Notes: generated by a model from the letters alone, not told the origin. A stretch of 64,000 nucleotides of DNA from Halicephalobus mephisto (GCA_009193035.1 SWDT01000001.1:2046001-2110000), one strand, 5' to 3'. Positions 12,201 to 24,176 are shown, counted from the stretch's first letter. Numbers and translations are program-made.

Positions 12201-14791
12201 ACTACGAAAGTTCTTCTTCGAGGAGAAGGTTTGAATGACGATGAAAAACTCCCTTCGCAATTAGATGTGGCAACTCTCCAACGATTATTGCCTGAAATTG
12301 ATGTGAGTAAAGTGATCGGGAATTACACCGTCTTCTTGGGTCCTAGTGCAGGAAACAGGGAATGTCTTCCACAACCTCTTCCCTGCGACCATACTACCAA
12401 ATATAGAACGGCCAGTGGATGGTGTAATAACTTGAAGTTCCCTCATTATGGAAATGCATTTGCTCCGTTGAGGAGAATGCTAGATCCTGCTTACGATGAT
12501 AGTAAGTCGATTTATATCAAACGGCGTTTATTGAAGTTCCTTTTTAGATTTCGATTCCCCAAGAACCCGCTCCCGAGCTGGTGGGCGACTCCCTTCTGCT
12601 CGGAAAATCTCTAATGCTGTCCACAATGATGCTCCGGTATTCCACGTCAAGTTCTCCCACATGGTTATGCAGCTAGGCCAGATAATTGACCACGATATGA
12701 CCCACAGTCCTATTGCAAGAGGCCCCAATAACACTATCCTTAATTGCAGTAGCTGTGATTCCCACGAAACTCTATCCATCCACTGTTTTCCTATTACCAT
12801 TGATGCCAACGACCCATTCTTCCCTCATCTCCACAATGACGGTCGTCCAAGATGCATGCCTTTCGCGAGATCTCTACTGGGACAAGTTACTCTTGGATAC
12901 CGTAATCAGATCAATCAATTGACTTCCTTCCTGGACGCTTCGTACATTTATGGATCTACAGAATGTGAGATGAATGCTCTAAGACTCTTCAATCAAGGGA
13001 AATTGAACTTTACAAATCTTGGATATAACAAAGAAGCCCTCCCACAGGGTCCGCAAGAGAGAGATTGCAGAACAAGGCCCAGACATCCCTGTTTCGTCGC
13101 TGGAGACGATAGAAACAACGAACAGCCCGGCATTACTGTGCTTCACACCATCTTCCTTCGAGAACACAATCGAATTGCTTCGGGTCTCCACAAACTTAAC
13201 AGTTTCTGGGATGATGAAAAAATCTTCCAAGAAACTAGACGGATTATAATCGCCAAAATGCAACATGTGATCTATAACGAATGGCTCCCAGTTGTCCTTG
13301 GATGCGACGTTATGGCTAGATATGAACTGACACCAAAGAAGACTGGATACTATGAAGGCTATGATGACAACTGCGATGCCTCCATCTCTCAAGAAGTCTC
13401 AGCAGCCGCCTTCAGATTCGGACACAGTTTGATCAGAAACCACTTCCCGAGACTAGATTCAAACTACAAGAAGAATGCAGCTTCCATTGACCTAGCCATC
13501 AGCTTCAACAACGCCTCTCTCATGTATGACGCAGCTGGAGGCCATTTAGAATCCATACTCATGGGATTGTTGGGAGCTGCAGGAATGGACTATGACAGAC
13601 ATATTGTTGATGCTGTTAGAAACCATCTCTTCCAGAAGCCTGGAGGTCCTTTTACGGGATTGGATCTGCCTGCAATCAATATCCAAAGAGGAAGAGACCA
13701 TGGGATTCAGCCTTACAATGCTTACAGAGAGATGTGTGGGTTACCGAGGGCTTTTAGGTTCCAAGACCTCCTCGATACTATGAGTGAGAGTGCTGTGAAC
13801 GCCTTGAAGTCTGTCTATGCTGATGTTAACGACATTGATCTGTTCCCCGGATTGATGAGTGAGAAGCCCATAAAGGGAGCTCTCGTAGGTCCTATGCTCG
13901 CTTGTTTGATTGCTGAGCAAATGCAGAGACTGAAACGTTGTGACAGATTCTACTATGAAAATAACAATCCTGCTACCAGATTCACTCCAGGACAATTAGC
14001 TGAAATCAGAAAGACAACTTTCAGCAAGATTCTGTGCGAGAACAGTCAATATGCCCAGAGAATCCAGCCAAATGCCTTCTTGATGCCAGATGAGCTGACA
14101 AATGCTCCAATGAGATGCAGCGAGATGTCAGAAACCGACATCTACGAGTGGATCGATAGACGTAAGATTTTCGTTTCAAAATAGTATAACTTCAATTGCA
14201 AATACTGTTAAGTCATTGCAAAAAGACAATATTTACACCTCATCTGAAATTATAGTAGCTGGTGAGGCTTCACCATGGACTTCATATTAGTTCCAATTAC
14301 AAAAGGGATAGCTCTATTTATCTTAGTTTCGTGAGATAGGGTAGATATCAAATTCCTTGGTGATTATATTAAAATTATATTCTCTTTTTTGGATTAGTTG
14401 AACACGATTTTCATTTGTATTTAAAGAGGAACAGATTCGTGACAGTCATCAAGGATTTCGTTAGAAGAGTTTATTTCATATTTGTCAATAGATATAAAAC
14501 CTGATAAATAGGTAAAAGTTTTTTTTGCATTTTTGTATTACTTCCTATATAGTAATCTAAATTTCAGAGTTCTGCGTTGTCAATCAACAAGTTATTAAGC
14601 TCGGGAAGACAAAGAGAATAACTCCTTGCATCACTTGTACATGTACTTCTGAAGGTGCTCAATGCCACTCGATCATTATCGATCGCTGTGAAGACTTGAC
14701 TGAAGACTATCTATTCTCCGAAATCCAACAAGATACAGTTTGCGCTATTCAGTGCTCAACTATGTTGCGAAATCGAAGAGGTCGGCTCTGA
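9274..14791 (+). CDS. secreted double haem-peroxidase (animal peroxidase family)
   Basis: Five exons (9274-9454, 9811-11537, 11586-12501, 12548-14161, 14568-14791) give a 1553-residue protein. A signal peptide ([20 protein letters not shown]) is followed by an RSKR furin-type site, then two animal haem-peroxidase domains and a short cysteine-rich tail ([13 protein letters not shown]). Domain 2 (about residues 890-1450) is intact: [13 protein letters not shown] carries the distal His near residue 983, FRFGHSL the proximal His near 1230, and QRGRDHG is present. Domain 1 (about residues 190-750) keeps the fold ([24 protein letters not shown]) but has [10 protein letters not shown] where the distal His belongs and VGLFFFTLL where the proximal His belongs. 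It is therefore probably a pseudoperoxidase. Family members such as MLT-7 cross-link cuticle tyrosines with DUOX-derived peroxide, which is the likely role. Orthology to a named C. elegans gene is not claimed. Confidence 0.92.
9520..9740. repeat. degenerate short-motif array in peroxidase intron 1
   Basis: The 356-nt first intron holds a run of related 10-15 nt units of the type TTCTAAAACTTTC, AATTCCATAG, GAAGCTTCTATAG and GGAATTCCGTAGAAAA, where GAA and TTC trinucleotides recur. Similar runs occur near 39840-40060 and more weakly at 7600-8000. Unit identity is low, so this is a degenerate simple array rather than a clean tandem repeat. Confidence 0.45.
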
Positions 14792-15300
14792 TTCTAGAGC
14801 TCATTAAATTATCCACCTAACTTATTCCATAATAATCCGTTTTTGATAAAATATCGAATGAAGGACTGGATCTTACTCACTTGTGGAATCTAGGAAGCTT
14901 TTCTTAAAGATATCGGATTTTGATCGGAAATAACGAGAGCGAAGAAGCTCTCCCTCTTGTTTTTCTACTTAACTGACCAACTTGCGCGGTTTGTCTTTCA
15001 TTCAAAGGTAAGAATGATCCTTCGACCGGTCATCTAAAAATAAGCGTGTTGACGTACAGCTTAGGGATACCACCGCAAAAAACTGACTCAAAAGAAAATG
15101 CTAGGAGGGACGGGATTGCACAGTCAAGTTAGTTAAACTTCTTTACAAGGATTTTTCATTTCCCTTCTTTCCAAAATCCTTGGTGTGAGTTTATGTTGGA
15201 CTCCTGGATGAAATGTAGGGTGTTTTAATCGAATGCATTAACCGTTGAACTGTAGTTCTGGATAATCTTAATCCCAAGCTTTTAGAAGCGGATATTGAAG
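14792..15300. other. intergenic region
   Basis: No coding frame is supported. It contains the 3' end of the peroxidase transcript and the upstream region of the SLC41 gene, both on the plus strand. Confidence 0.4.
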
Positions 15301-16944
15301 ATGCCATCAGTTGGGGCCGTGTTGCAAGACCATCAAGTGCCTTCTGATGAATCTGTAACTAGTCATCAAGAAAATGATGAAGATCAGATTCCGGAAAAAG
15401 TAAATCCAATGATAGTGGAATTTAATGCGAATCTGAAGGAGTTGGGATGGTCGCAAGTCTTCACTACTGAGTAATTATTCCATAATTAAACTTGTCTATT
15501 TCATATTTTTAGAAATTCCACTTCTGATGGGTCAACGAGAAGCATGATTGTTCCAAGAATAGCTAAAAAACAACCCGAAACAACAAAGTCTTTCATCATT
15601 TATGTGAGGTTTTTGGTTTGATTCATATAATTTCGAATGTTCTAGACTGGGATGATAATGTTGCTAGCAGGGGCTGGTCTATATTGTGCCAGCTTTGTCC
15701 TCCGGTTCCTTACCAGAAATCCAGCTCTCAGACCCTTTCCTGAACTTATAAAGCTTATCCCGCTTCTGCTCGGATTAAAGGGGTCAATAGAAATGACTTA
15801 TGCTAGTCGTCTCGGGACTCTTGCCAACACTGGGAGAATTAACTCGCTCCCGAAATTCCTGAACGAAGTCTTCTTCAATCTTGTCCTTATTCTTGGTCAA
15901 GCAATTAACGTGACTCTGATCGCCGCTGGAATAATACTTTCGACTTATGTTGCTTTTGGGGAACATCTGACTACAACGAGAATAGCTTCGTTCTTGTTTT
16001 CTGTCCTCGCTACGGCCACTATTGCTTCTATGAGCTTGGCTTTGCTGATTACGGTAATTGTAAGAATTTCCCAGTGGGGAGGGATAAATCCAGATAATAT
16101 CTGCTCTCCGATAGCTGCAACTGCTGGAGACTCCGTGACGTTGCTTATTTTGGTAACTCTCAGGTTATAGGAAACTGATGAAATTTAATTTCAGAATTAT
16201 TGCGGAACATTCATCCATCAATCTATTCCAGAGAAAGTTAGTTGGATTTGTATCGGACTGATTCTCTTGTCTGGTGTTGGGTGTATCTGTATAGCTTGGA
16301 TTAATAAGGAAACAAGGGAAGCCCTCACTTGCGGCTCAATTACGATCGTTTTCTCGATGCTCATCGGATTAGGAGTGGGGTGTGTTTTCCAAGACTCTGT
16401 TGAAAGATACGAATCCGCTACTTTATACGTCTTAATCCTTAACGGCGTCGGAGGGAATCTGGTTTCAATTCTGGCTAGCCGGATTTCTACGGACCTACAC
16501 AAAATGATGTCTCCCCAGAAAGAGATTTCCAAAAAACAATGGTCCCAGTATCTGAGTCCTCTAAGGATGTGGAAGGATCAAAGTAAGTAAATCACTATTT
16601 ATATCAATAGGGGAACTATTCCAGAAAACGCAATGATCATGACTAGTTTGCTCTTCATGGGGATTTTCATCCAGATGTTAGAGATGATCGTGATCTTCTT
16701 CACTTCAACCAAATCCATCAACCACCCGATTTTCTCCTTCATGTACATGTTTTCAAGCATTGCCCAATTCTTGATACTATTCTACAGCTGTCAGGTCCTG
16801 ACAAGATTACTGTTCTCAAAGGGCATCAACCCGGACAACAACTCCATCCCTCTGCTTACTGCATTGGGAGATCTGACAGGAACGATATTCCTTGCCATTT
16901 CGTTCACAGTTTATAAGACATTCACTCACAATACGGTTGAATAA
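15301..16944 (+). CDS. SLC41-type magnesium transporter (MgtE-like)
   Basis: Five exons (15301-15470, 15513-15603, 15646-16152, 16195-16582, 16625-16944) encode 491 residues. The protein has an acidic N-terminal cytosolic tail and two MgtE-like integral membrane halves, the eukaryotic SLC41A1-3 arrangement for Mg2+ transport or Na+/Mg2+ exchange. The signature LIPLLLGLKGSIEMTYASRL is followed by TLANTGRIN in half 1. Each half has a PDN/GD metal-path motif: NPDNICSPIAATAGD in half 1 and NPDNNSIPLLTALGD in half 2. NGVGGNLVSILASR in the second half is the counterpart of the signature. Length is normal for the family, and the fifth exon ends directly after the last membrane span. An AATAAA lies a few bases after the stop. 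The gene converges on the minus-strand CDF gene, with only 25 nt between stop codons. Confidence 0.95.
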
Positions 16945-16969
16945 GACCAAAGAATAAAAGAACAATGGA

Positions 16970-18448
16970 TTAGGATCCATCATCAATTCCGTCTATTCTG
17001 TAATCGACGTGAACAAAAGCCCTTTCAACAAAATCTAGTGCTTTGATTTTTTGTTCGAGTGACTCAGCAATGTCGTGAGTTACTCTGAGAGGTAAGGTTT
17101 CATCCAGCACAATGTGGAGTTCAACTAATTCCTTCTCTCCTACATGGTAGACCATCAGGTGATCCATGAACTTGATTCTGTCGTCGTGGGTTGTAGCGAT
17201 CTTCAAAATCCTGCTGACATGTTCTCTTTCCGCTCTGAGCCCGGCAATTAAGGGAATCTGTTCAAAAGCGTTGTAAAACCAGGAAATGGCGATGAAGGAA
17301 CAGACGATGATGGCTCCAGTTGGATCCGCGAACTTCCAGTAATGGTCTCCGATGAAGGCTCCACAAAAAGCAGTTATACTAGTTATGATGTCGTTTCGTT
17401 GATCTGAAGATGGAAAATAATTGATAGTATTTGAGTTTATCTTACCCATAGCCAGAGTTTTACTACTAGGAGTTCCATGTTTGTAACACACGAGCATCAA
17501 CACAAACTTCGTTGCAATCGCGGTCCAGATGATGATTATAGTGGGCAAATTTGCGTCTGGATCGACTGTATTGTTAATAATGGACTCAACGGACTGGATA
17601 ATCATCATGATGTTAGCCACTCCTAAAGGTTGAATTAATGATAGATCTAATTGTTTGACATTAATCCTGAATTGAACGATGGTCTCATTTAAGTTATATT
17701 TAGTAACAGTTCAGTTTTATTAGCTTTTGGAAATCACTTTTGATATGAAGATTGACTTCTTTCTATCAGATGTAAAAATTTCAAAAAGGTATTTAGTCCT
17801 GAGAAAGCTATATTGAAAGCAATTAGATCACTGTTCTTGTAAGGATAAGAACTGACAATTAGGTCTGTTCCTATAAGTTTAATTTTCAGTAATTTCCTTA
17901 CCCATTATGACACTGCAGATGATGACTGCCAAAAGTTCCAATCTTCCTCTACCCCTCGGATAATTGAAGAAGTTTGTGTTCTTGATAGCCCAAAGAGAGA
18001 GAAAAACAATCACAGAAGAGGTTACGTCCATAGCAGAGTCTATAAACGTACTAATGACCGAGTAAGATCCACTCAACACTGAAGCCGTTAAATTTCCAGC
18101 AAGTATTATTAAATTCATTACGAAAACAATCCCGGTCAGTTGTTCATCCCACTTTTCTCGGATATTATGAGCAGTAACATTCTGTTCGATGTAATGCTGT
18201 CGATTCTGGTCAGTAAGAACTTCATTATCGTGATTATAAAGTTCATTGAGATTATTTTGGTCTGAATAGTACTAAAATTCCTAGCCATATTAATGGTCAA
18301 ATAAATAACTGACCTGTTTGATGAGTTTTGCTCTTTCTTTCTTGGAGAGCTTGTCGCCTGGGAGAAGTCTCTTTTTGTCCTTTTTTGGGATTTTCGCCTT
18401 TGGTTCTTGGAGTAGTGGTTGCTTTTCCTCGAAGCTAGACATGGTCAT
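16970..18448 (-). CDS. cation diffusion facilitator, Mn-type (CDF paralogue 1)
   Basis: Four exons (16970-17403, 17446-17622, 17902-18271, 18314-18448) encode 371 residues. The protein has a basic N-terminal tail, six membrane segments and a C-terminal cytosolic ferredoxin-like domain (VELHIVLDETLPLRVTHDI). CDF proteins export divalent metals from the cytosol by proton antiport. Both transport-site motifs are DxxxD: FIDSAMD in helix 2 and DQRND in helix 5. Zinc-type CDFs carry H in one of these positions, so manganese (or iron) is the better-supported substrate, as in plant MTP8-11. There is no His-rich loop, which also argues against zinc. YPRGRGRLE is the conserved cytoplasmic loop after helix 3. 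The start is the first of two close ATGs (18448 or 18442). Its paralogue lies at 21559-22761 on the opposite strand. Confidence 0.93.
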
Positions 18449-19857
18449 GGGAATTGATGGAAAAGGTGGACCGAGATCTCTGAACAGCCAAAACACCCCT
18501 CGAGATAGATAAGAAATTTGTTGACTTAGATATGTGATAAGAAATCAATAACCTGATTCAAATTTAAGGTAAAACCAGTGTTTATGATCTTCATTCAGTA
18601 TATATCAATCAATTTTAATAACAGGATTCTGAATAATTAATAAATTTGTGTTTCAAGAAATTTAAGAAATACTAAAAAAGATTATTGTAAAAGTAAAGAA
18701 AATGATAAACAAGTTTTTCTACATGAATTTTCCACAGGAACGGAGTAATATATCGAGACTCTTTTCTGGTGAGCTTTTATAGCTTTCCAAAATTAGGAAA
18801 TAATCTCTTCAATTACAAATGTAGCTGAAATTTTCCCTAAAAACTAAAGAACTTATATGTTAATTTTTTAACGATGCAAAATTTTAAAATGGACATCAGT
18901 AACGGTCCCCCTTTGTTAGTTTTTGGAAATTTGGAAAGAGAAATAATTACTTCTGATTCTTTTTCTCCCATATCTATACTGTCAATATATTTCCATACTT
19001 TTTTGATAGCTAACAGATAAAACTATGAATCACCGATTGTCAGCATTAACAAATGGCCTCAAACGGATACCACGGTATACTATTTTTCCTCTTTTGTCAT
19101 TTCTGTCTTTTCCTCTTTAAGTGAATTCTTGGTTTCTTGACTTCTATTGTTTTGAGCAATAGTGACCTCTATCATATATCATAGGATAATATTTATCATC
19201 AGCAAGCGTTTACTATTACAAAATACTTCTGAAGTTATTATTTTGCTATTAATGTATAATCGAAGTAGGAATTCAAATTTCCTCTGTTAAGATTTCGACT
19301 TCTGTTATTAATCTATGGCGTTCATATATCGAAATTAAGTAATGGTGTTTCTAAAAGCTGTGATTATTGTTATCAGATTGACCAATTAGGTGATGACGCG
19401 ATTTTACACTACTTCATTTTCTTTTAATTACTGAGTAGTTCTTTTCCCAGGTCATAAAAGCTCCAGAGAGAAGGTTGTTCATTAGACATAATTACTGAAT
19501 TTTAAAATTTGCTTGTCAATAGTTTAGCTACGGCACCATTTATCTATTGATATGAAGGTTGATATGCTTGGAATAATTTTAGGAATTGACTAGTTTTCTA
19601 AGGATTTGAATATCCATGAATTAATGACATTCCTCTTGTTATAGTGAAATCATATTGCTCTTTTGGCCCCATTTGACCGGAAATTATGTAATTTTTGTGA
19701 GATTGATCTTAAATGCTTTTGGATATTTTCTTCAACACCCATACTTTCCCCTATTTCGTGGATACTTTAATTTCTCTCGATTTCTGTAATAATCAACTAC
19801 TTTCAGCGCCCAGTGTCTGGGCTCCAAACTTGCACCGGATTCGTCATCATCGGCTTC
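18449..19857. other. intergenic region between divergent genes
   Basis: About 1.4 kb of AT-rich sequence between the minus-strand CDF and the plus-strand ccf-1 gene. No coding frame is supported. It must carry both promoters and ends at a CTACTTTCAG acceptor at 19806, upstream of the ccf-1 ATG. Confidence 0.45.
19797..19806 (+). promoter_or_regulatory. candidate splice or trans-splice acceptor of ccf-1
   Basis: CTACTTTCAG ends 51 nt before the ccf-1 ATG with no coding exon upstream. It could receive a spliced leader or join a non-coding 5' exon. Confidence 0.35.
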
Positions 19858-21114
19858 ATGGCGAAGCCGGTTGCAAGCGAGGAGAGGCTGACGACCAAGG
19901 ACATCGTCATTAACAATGTCTGGCGCGAGAATCTGGAAATCGAATTCAATAAGATACGGGAACTAGTCAAGAACTATCCATACATTGCTCTCGACACAGA
20001 GTTTCCTGGTGTTGTGGCCACCCCTATAGGGGCATTCCAGAGTAAGAACGAATTCTACTACAACAAGATGAGGCTCAATGTGAATACTCTGAAGCCGATC
20101 CAAGTGGGTTTCTGCATGATGAATGACAAAGGAGAATTGCCTCCCGGAGGTGATATATGGCAGTTCAATTTACGTTTCTCCTTGAATGAAGACATGTATG
20201 CCGTCGAAAGTATAGATCTACTGAAGAAAAGTGGCATTGATTTCGCAAGACATCGGGTAAGGGTTCAGAATTGGAGTTGCTAACTAATTGCACTTTTTAG
20301 GTTGACGGGATACCGATGGCCGATTTCGGGGCCCTCCTCACTACTTCTGGACTGGTGGTGAACAATAAAGTAACGTGGTTGACGTTTCACTCGTGTTATG
20401 ACTTTGGGTATCTTATTAAAACGATCATCGTGCAGGATCTTCCTCCCACGGAGAAGGAATTCCTCGAAGTGCATCGTATACTGTTTCCTTTCTCTTATGA
20501 TCTCAAGATGATGCTGAAGGTTCCTGGAGGTTTCCTACGAGGAGGTCTCCAAACTATTGCTGACCGACTTTTTATTGAAAGAATTGGAAATCAACACCAG
20601 GCAGCGTCGGATTCTCTATTAACAGCGAGAACCTTCTTCAAATACAAAGAGAGATTTTTTAGTGATAATTGGGACAAGGTTTGTTTATATCGCGTCATCG
20701 AGTATTCCAAAATCTTTGTTTCAGATCTCTGAAGAATTATGTGGACAGATGCATGGACTTCCAGGGTCAACGAGTCCTGCCTTTGGTCATCTTTCGTCAC
20801 CACCTTCTGCCATATTTACTGTTGCTTCACCGGCAGTGCCGACTGCTCCTTCCCCACCGTTGCGGTCTTTTTCTACCTCACCTCCACTGATTCGAATACC
20901 TACTACTGCTCCACCAGTAAGAATACCCACTACTTTGCCTTTACCTGTTCGGATGCTTACTAATACTACACTTCCGGTGCGAATTTCTAGTACTTCACCT
21001 CCACCATTATTTGTATATGCTCCCAATCCTAATCAAAGAAGCTACTACAATCACGGATATCAGGGATCTTTACCGTATAACCACTACTATTCCAGAAGGA
21101 ACAGACGTTACTAG
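19858..21114 (+). CDS. ccf-1: CCR4-NOT deadenylase subunit CAF1 (CNOT7/8 orthologue)
   Basis: Three exons (19858-20256, 20301-20678, 20725-21114) encode 388 residues. This is the DEDD-type 3' exonuclease subunit of CCR4-NOT, which shortens mRNA poly(A) tails in the cytoplasm. All four acidic catalytic residues are visible: D and E in IALDTEFPGVV, D in HSCYDFGYLIK, and D in HQAASDSLLTARTFF with its preceding His. The N-terminal region (VINNVWRENLEIEFNKIREL) is also typical. The C-terminus is unusual. After HGLPGS a tail of roughly 110 residues rich in Pro, Thr and Ser includes about four imperfect copies of an LPVRIPTT-like unit and ends in a Tyr/Asn/Arg-rich segment. Human CNOT7 has only a short tail there. 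The start ATG is supported by the upstream acceptor. Confidence 0.95.
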
Positions 21115-21558
21115 TCCATCATTCAGTTGTGATTCGAATGTTAGAATGAATAACCAATTACCGAAGATCAGGGATTATTTATGTCTTGCATTATTATCTG
21201 AACTACATATGCAAAAAAATAAATTTGACCTCATCTCTGAATTGTTTGTGGATTACGATACTGTTGAATGATTAGTATTTTGAAGGAAATTTTTCTCATA
21301 TCTTCATGTCGTCAAAATATCTGATGTAATGATTATCTTTACAGTAATGACAGTAATTGTTAACGGAAATTTCGAGAATGACTTTCGTTTATGCGAGAAA
21401 TTATTTTGCGAAGTTTCTGTCAGTTTGTTTCCATATTGCTATGTTCCGACTTGGTGACAACAGCAGGTAGATCTGATGATTAAATCTCACGTTGGAGTCG
21501 ACGTGCAGATTGATAAGGAGCAATCTGCACGACTGATTGTTCTAATAACTACGGAAAG
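21115..21558. other. intergenic region containing a stem-loop
   Basis: No coding frame is supported. The notable element is a hairpin at 21496-21534, ending 24 nt before the ATG of the second CDF gene. Confidence 0.45.
21496..21534 (+). promoter_or_regulatory. stem-loop in the leader of CDF paralogue 2
   Basis: Left arm AGTCGACGTGCAGATTG pairs with right arm CAATCTGCACGACT. This gives a 14-bp stem with an AC bulge or equivalent and an 8-nt loop, ATAAGGAG. It sits immediately upstream of a metal-transporter start codon. It does not match the iron-responsive-element loop (CAGUGN). Whether it is transcribed is inferred only from its position. Confidence 0.5.
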
Positions 21559-22761
21559 ATGCCTGACGTTGATCTTGAAAAACAACCACTATTACCATGT
21601 AAAAAAGTAAGTGAGAAATGCGGATTTCTCGAAAAAAGACGAAGACAAAAGGGTCTTCAACAGGTTGGTTTATTAAAAGCTGACACTAAAAGTCGGTTGT
21701 AGTATTACAGTCACATGGACCAGCTCTTAAAGTTATATGAGGAGGATAACGAGCTTTCCTGTGAACACGAGTGTCGAAAACGGAAAATAACTGTCAATGA
21801 GTACGAAGTAGCTAAACGAAATTTCGATAAGATCCTCACTGTATCCATCTTCATTTTTAACATTGTTATGTTGTTTATGAACTTGGCAGCTTCAATTATT
21901 TCTGGATCTTACTCTATTCTCAGGTTTGCTAATGTTACTGCGGTCAACTTCAGTTGACTTTTTAGTGCTTTCGTCGATTCTGCCATGGACATAGTGTCAA
22001 GTACGATCATATTCATTACTATTTATGCGATAAAGCATACAGACAGACGGAAATACCCTCGAGGAAGAGAGAGACTAGAAATGGTGGCCCTTATCGTCTG
22101 TTCTATCATTATGTCTACTGCAAACTTAATGGTTATTTTCCAAAGCGTTCAGGCCATTATTAACAAAGATGTAACTGCTTTTCATTAGATACAGTAAATA
22201 ACTAACTTTATTTAGTTCACTCTCGACGCTGGCTTTATCACTATCGGTATCATCTCCGTCAGGATAATCGGGAAATTCATTCTAATGATTATCTGCTTTA
22301 AAATATCTACTTCGAATTCCAAAGTCCTCGGGATCGACCAACGAAATGACCTCATCACCAGTATCATGGCCTTAACAGGAGCTTACTTAGGAGGCCACTT
22401 TTGGCTGTACTTTGATCCGATGGGAGCTATCGTTGTCAGTATGTTTATTTCCATTTCATGGTTCATCAACGCCCTCAGTTACGTCCCATTTATCGCCGGG
22501 TGTAGAGGTAGTGACGATGAACTAAGCAGGATACTGCAAATGGCTATCAACCACGATTCTCGAGTTTTGAAAATAGATTTCGTCACGGATTATCATTTGG
22601 GAGAAAAACAGATTGTGGAGCTCCATATCGTACTGGATGAAGAGTGTCCTCTGAAGGTGTCGCATGACATTGTACGTGGATTACAGTCAAAGTTAGTTGC
22701 ATTAGATTTCGTCGATTTAGCTTTTGTTCATGCTGATTACAGACTAGATGGGGGACAATAA
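21559..22761 (+). CDS. cation diffusion facilitator, Mn-type (CDF paralogue 2)
   Basis: Four exons (21559-21663, 21703-21923, 21966-22170, 22216-22761) encode 358 residues. The protein is clearly paralogous to the minus-strand CDF at 16970-18448: the first exon joins at the same place (Q then YYS), helix 2 reads FVDSAMD, the loop is YPRGRERLE, helix 5 has DQRNDLITS, and the C-terminal domain has VELHIVLDEECPLKVSHDI and LDFVDLAFVHADYR. Both metal motifs are DxxxD, which favours Mn2+ export or vesicular loading over zinc. The N-terminus is acidic then basic (EKQPLLP motif shared with the paralogue). A stem-loop lies directly before the start. An in-frame GTAAGT inside exon 1 could act as an alternative donor, but reading through gives the better paralogue alignment. 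Confidence 0.93.
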
Positions 22762-24176
22762 AGTTACAATTTGGCCCATAGTATTGATTTCTTATCAGAT
22801 TCTGTATGCCAAAATTCTTTATCAATATGACAGCATCTTATATTTTTAAGGTGCACTATAAAGAAAGGAAATAACAAAGATCTTAAAACTTGAGCGCTAA
22901 TTACATGATGACGAAAGCATCGAATAAAAGGATGCAGAAAACATCTTGGTTTTATATTACGGAATTTGACGTGTTTTGTGCTTTCTTCCAAAATTCGATC
23001 AAATGCTCTTTCATAGGAAATTTATTTTTCACCAGAACACATGCTCAGCAGTGGTTAGAAAAAATGCTTTAATTGCAAACTTTCCTAAATTATATGTTAC
23101 TTTTCCCCCTATTTTAAAGACTAATTTGCACTTATTATTGGAAGCAAGGAAATTCGTCAGTTGGCTGGATTCCGGGTTTACTACATTGAAATTATAAGAA
23201 AAACTTTGAAAGTTGATGAGAGAAATCATTTAAAAAGATTTTCTCGAATACTATGGAGTTCATTTTATAATTTACCGGATACCTATGCAAAATCCGCTAT
23301 CTACTTTGTTAAATATTTGTCAGAAACGAGTGGATAAGATCAATACACAAAATGTGATACATCCCATGTTCGAAAAAGGCAAATTAAATTCCTTATTTAT
23401 TATCCAGGTTGTCGATTATCCATCTTAGCAAGTCTCGTATCCTATATCAACTTAACTAATTTCAATAATTTATTTGTAATGAAGCAAATTTTTATATTCA
23501 TTACAATTATGTAATTGGTTTTGATAAAAGTGAACAAGAATATGAAAAATGGAAATCTAAATTTTCGTATTTTAAAAATTATGTTGATATGCTTTATATG
23601 TAACAAAATTGGATTAAAATGTGTGAAATTATTTACATGGCTTCAATTCGGTGTGGCATTTTTTTGAAAAGTCACAATTTAGAATTGCCTTGTTAGTATC
23701 AAAATTGTACCTAAGGTCAATATAGATTTCAACTGCCATACAGTAAGAAGGCCGAGAAACTAATTTAATCTTTTTGAGAAATGTAGTTCTCTTATTGACA
23801 AAGCTTTTCCGATAATACTTAGAAACTAAGATACGTAAACAAACTTAATATTCTCGAATTCCTGTTACTTTAGAGAAATAAAAGGGAAAAATCCAAGACT
23901 ATAAAAAAATTTCTCAACGTTGGTGGCTACTATTTTTAGGAAGAAGACGGCAAAGATTTTGATCTGTAGCTATTAGTCACGCTTGTAAAAATGCAGGTGT
24001 GAAAATAATGAGGAGCCAATGGCAACATAATTTAACTTTTCCATTTCATTAATGACGTTAGGATTTGTTTTTCAAACATGAATTTCGCAATGACGTCATT
24101 TCACAAATGCCAAAAATAACTCTGCTTGGAATTTATTTACCTCGCCACACTTTTGTATTTCAAGGCACAAACAAAA
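22762..24176. other. AT-rich intergenic region
   Basis: About 1.4 kb with only short, unsupported open frames (for example 22976-23197). Nothing recognised. It separates the plus-strand CDF from the 3' end of the minus-strand chemoreceptor. Confidence 0.45.

Noticed and set aside
21496..21534. Iron-responsive element before the CDF gene
   Set aside because: The loop is ATAAGGAG and the bulge pattern differs from the CAGUGN loop with bulged C; kept only as an unclassified stem-loop.
22976..23229. Short open frames on both strands in an intergenic stretch
   Set aside because: No start context, domain or splice support, and no compositional difference from the surrounding AT-rich DNA.
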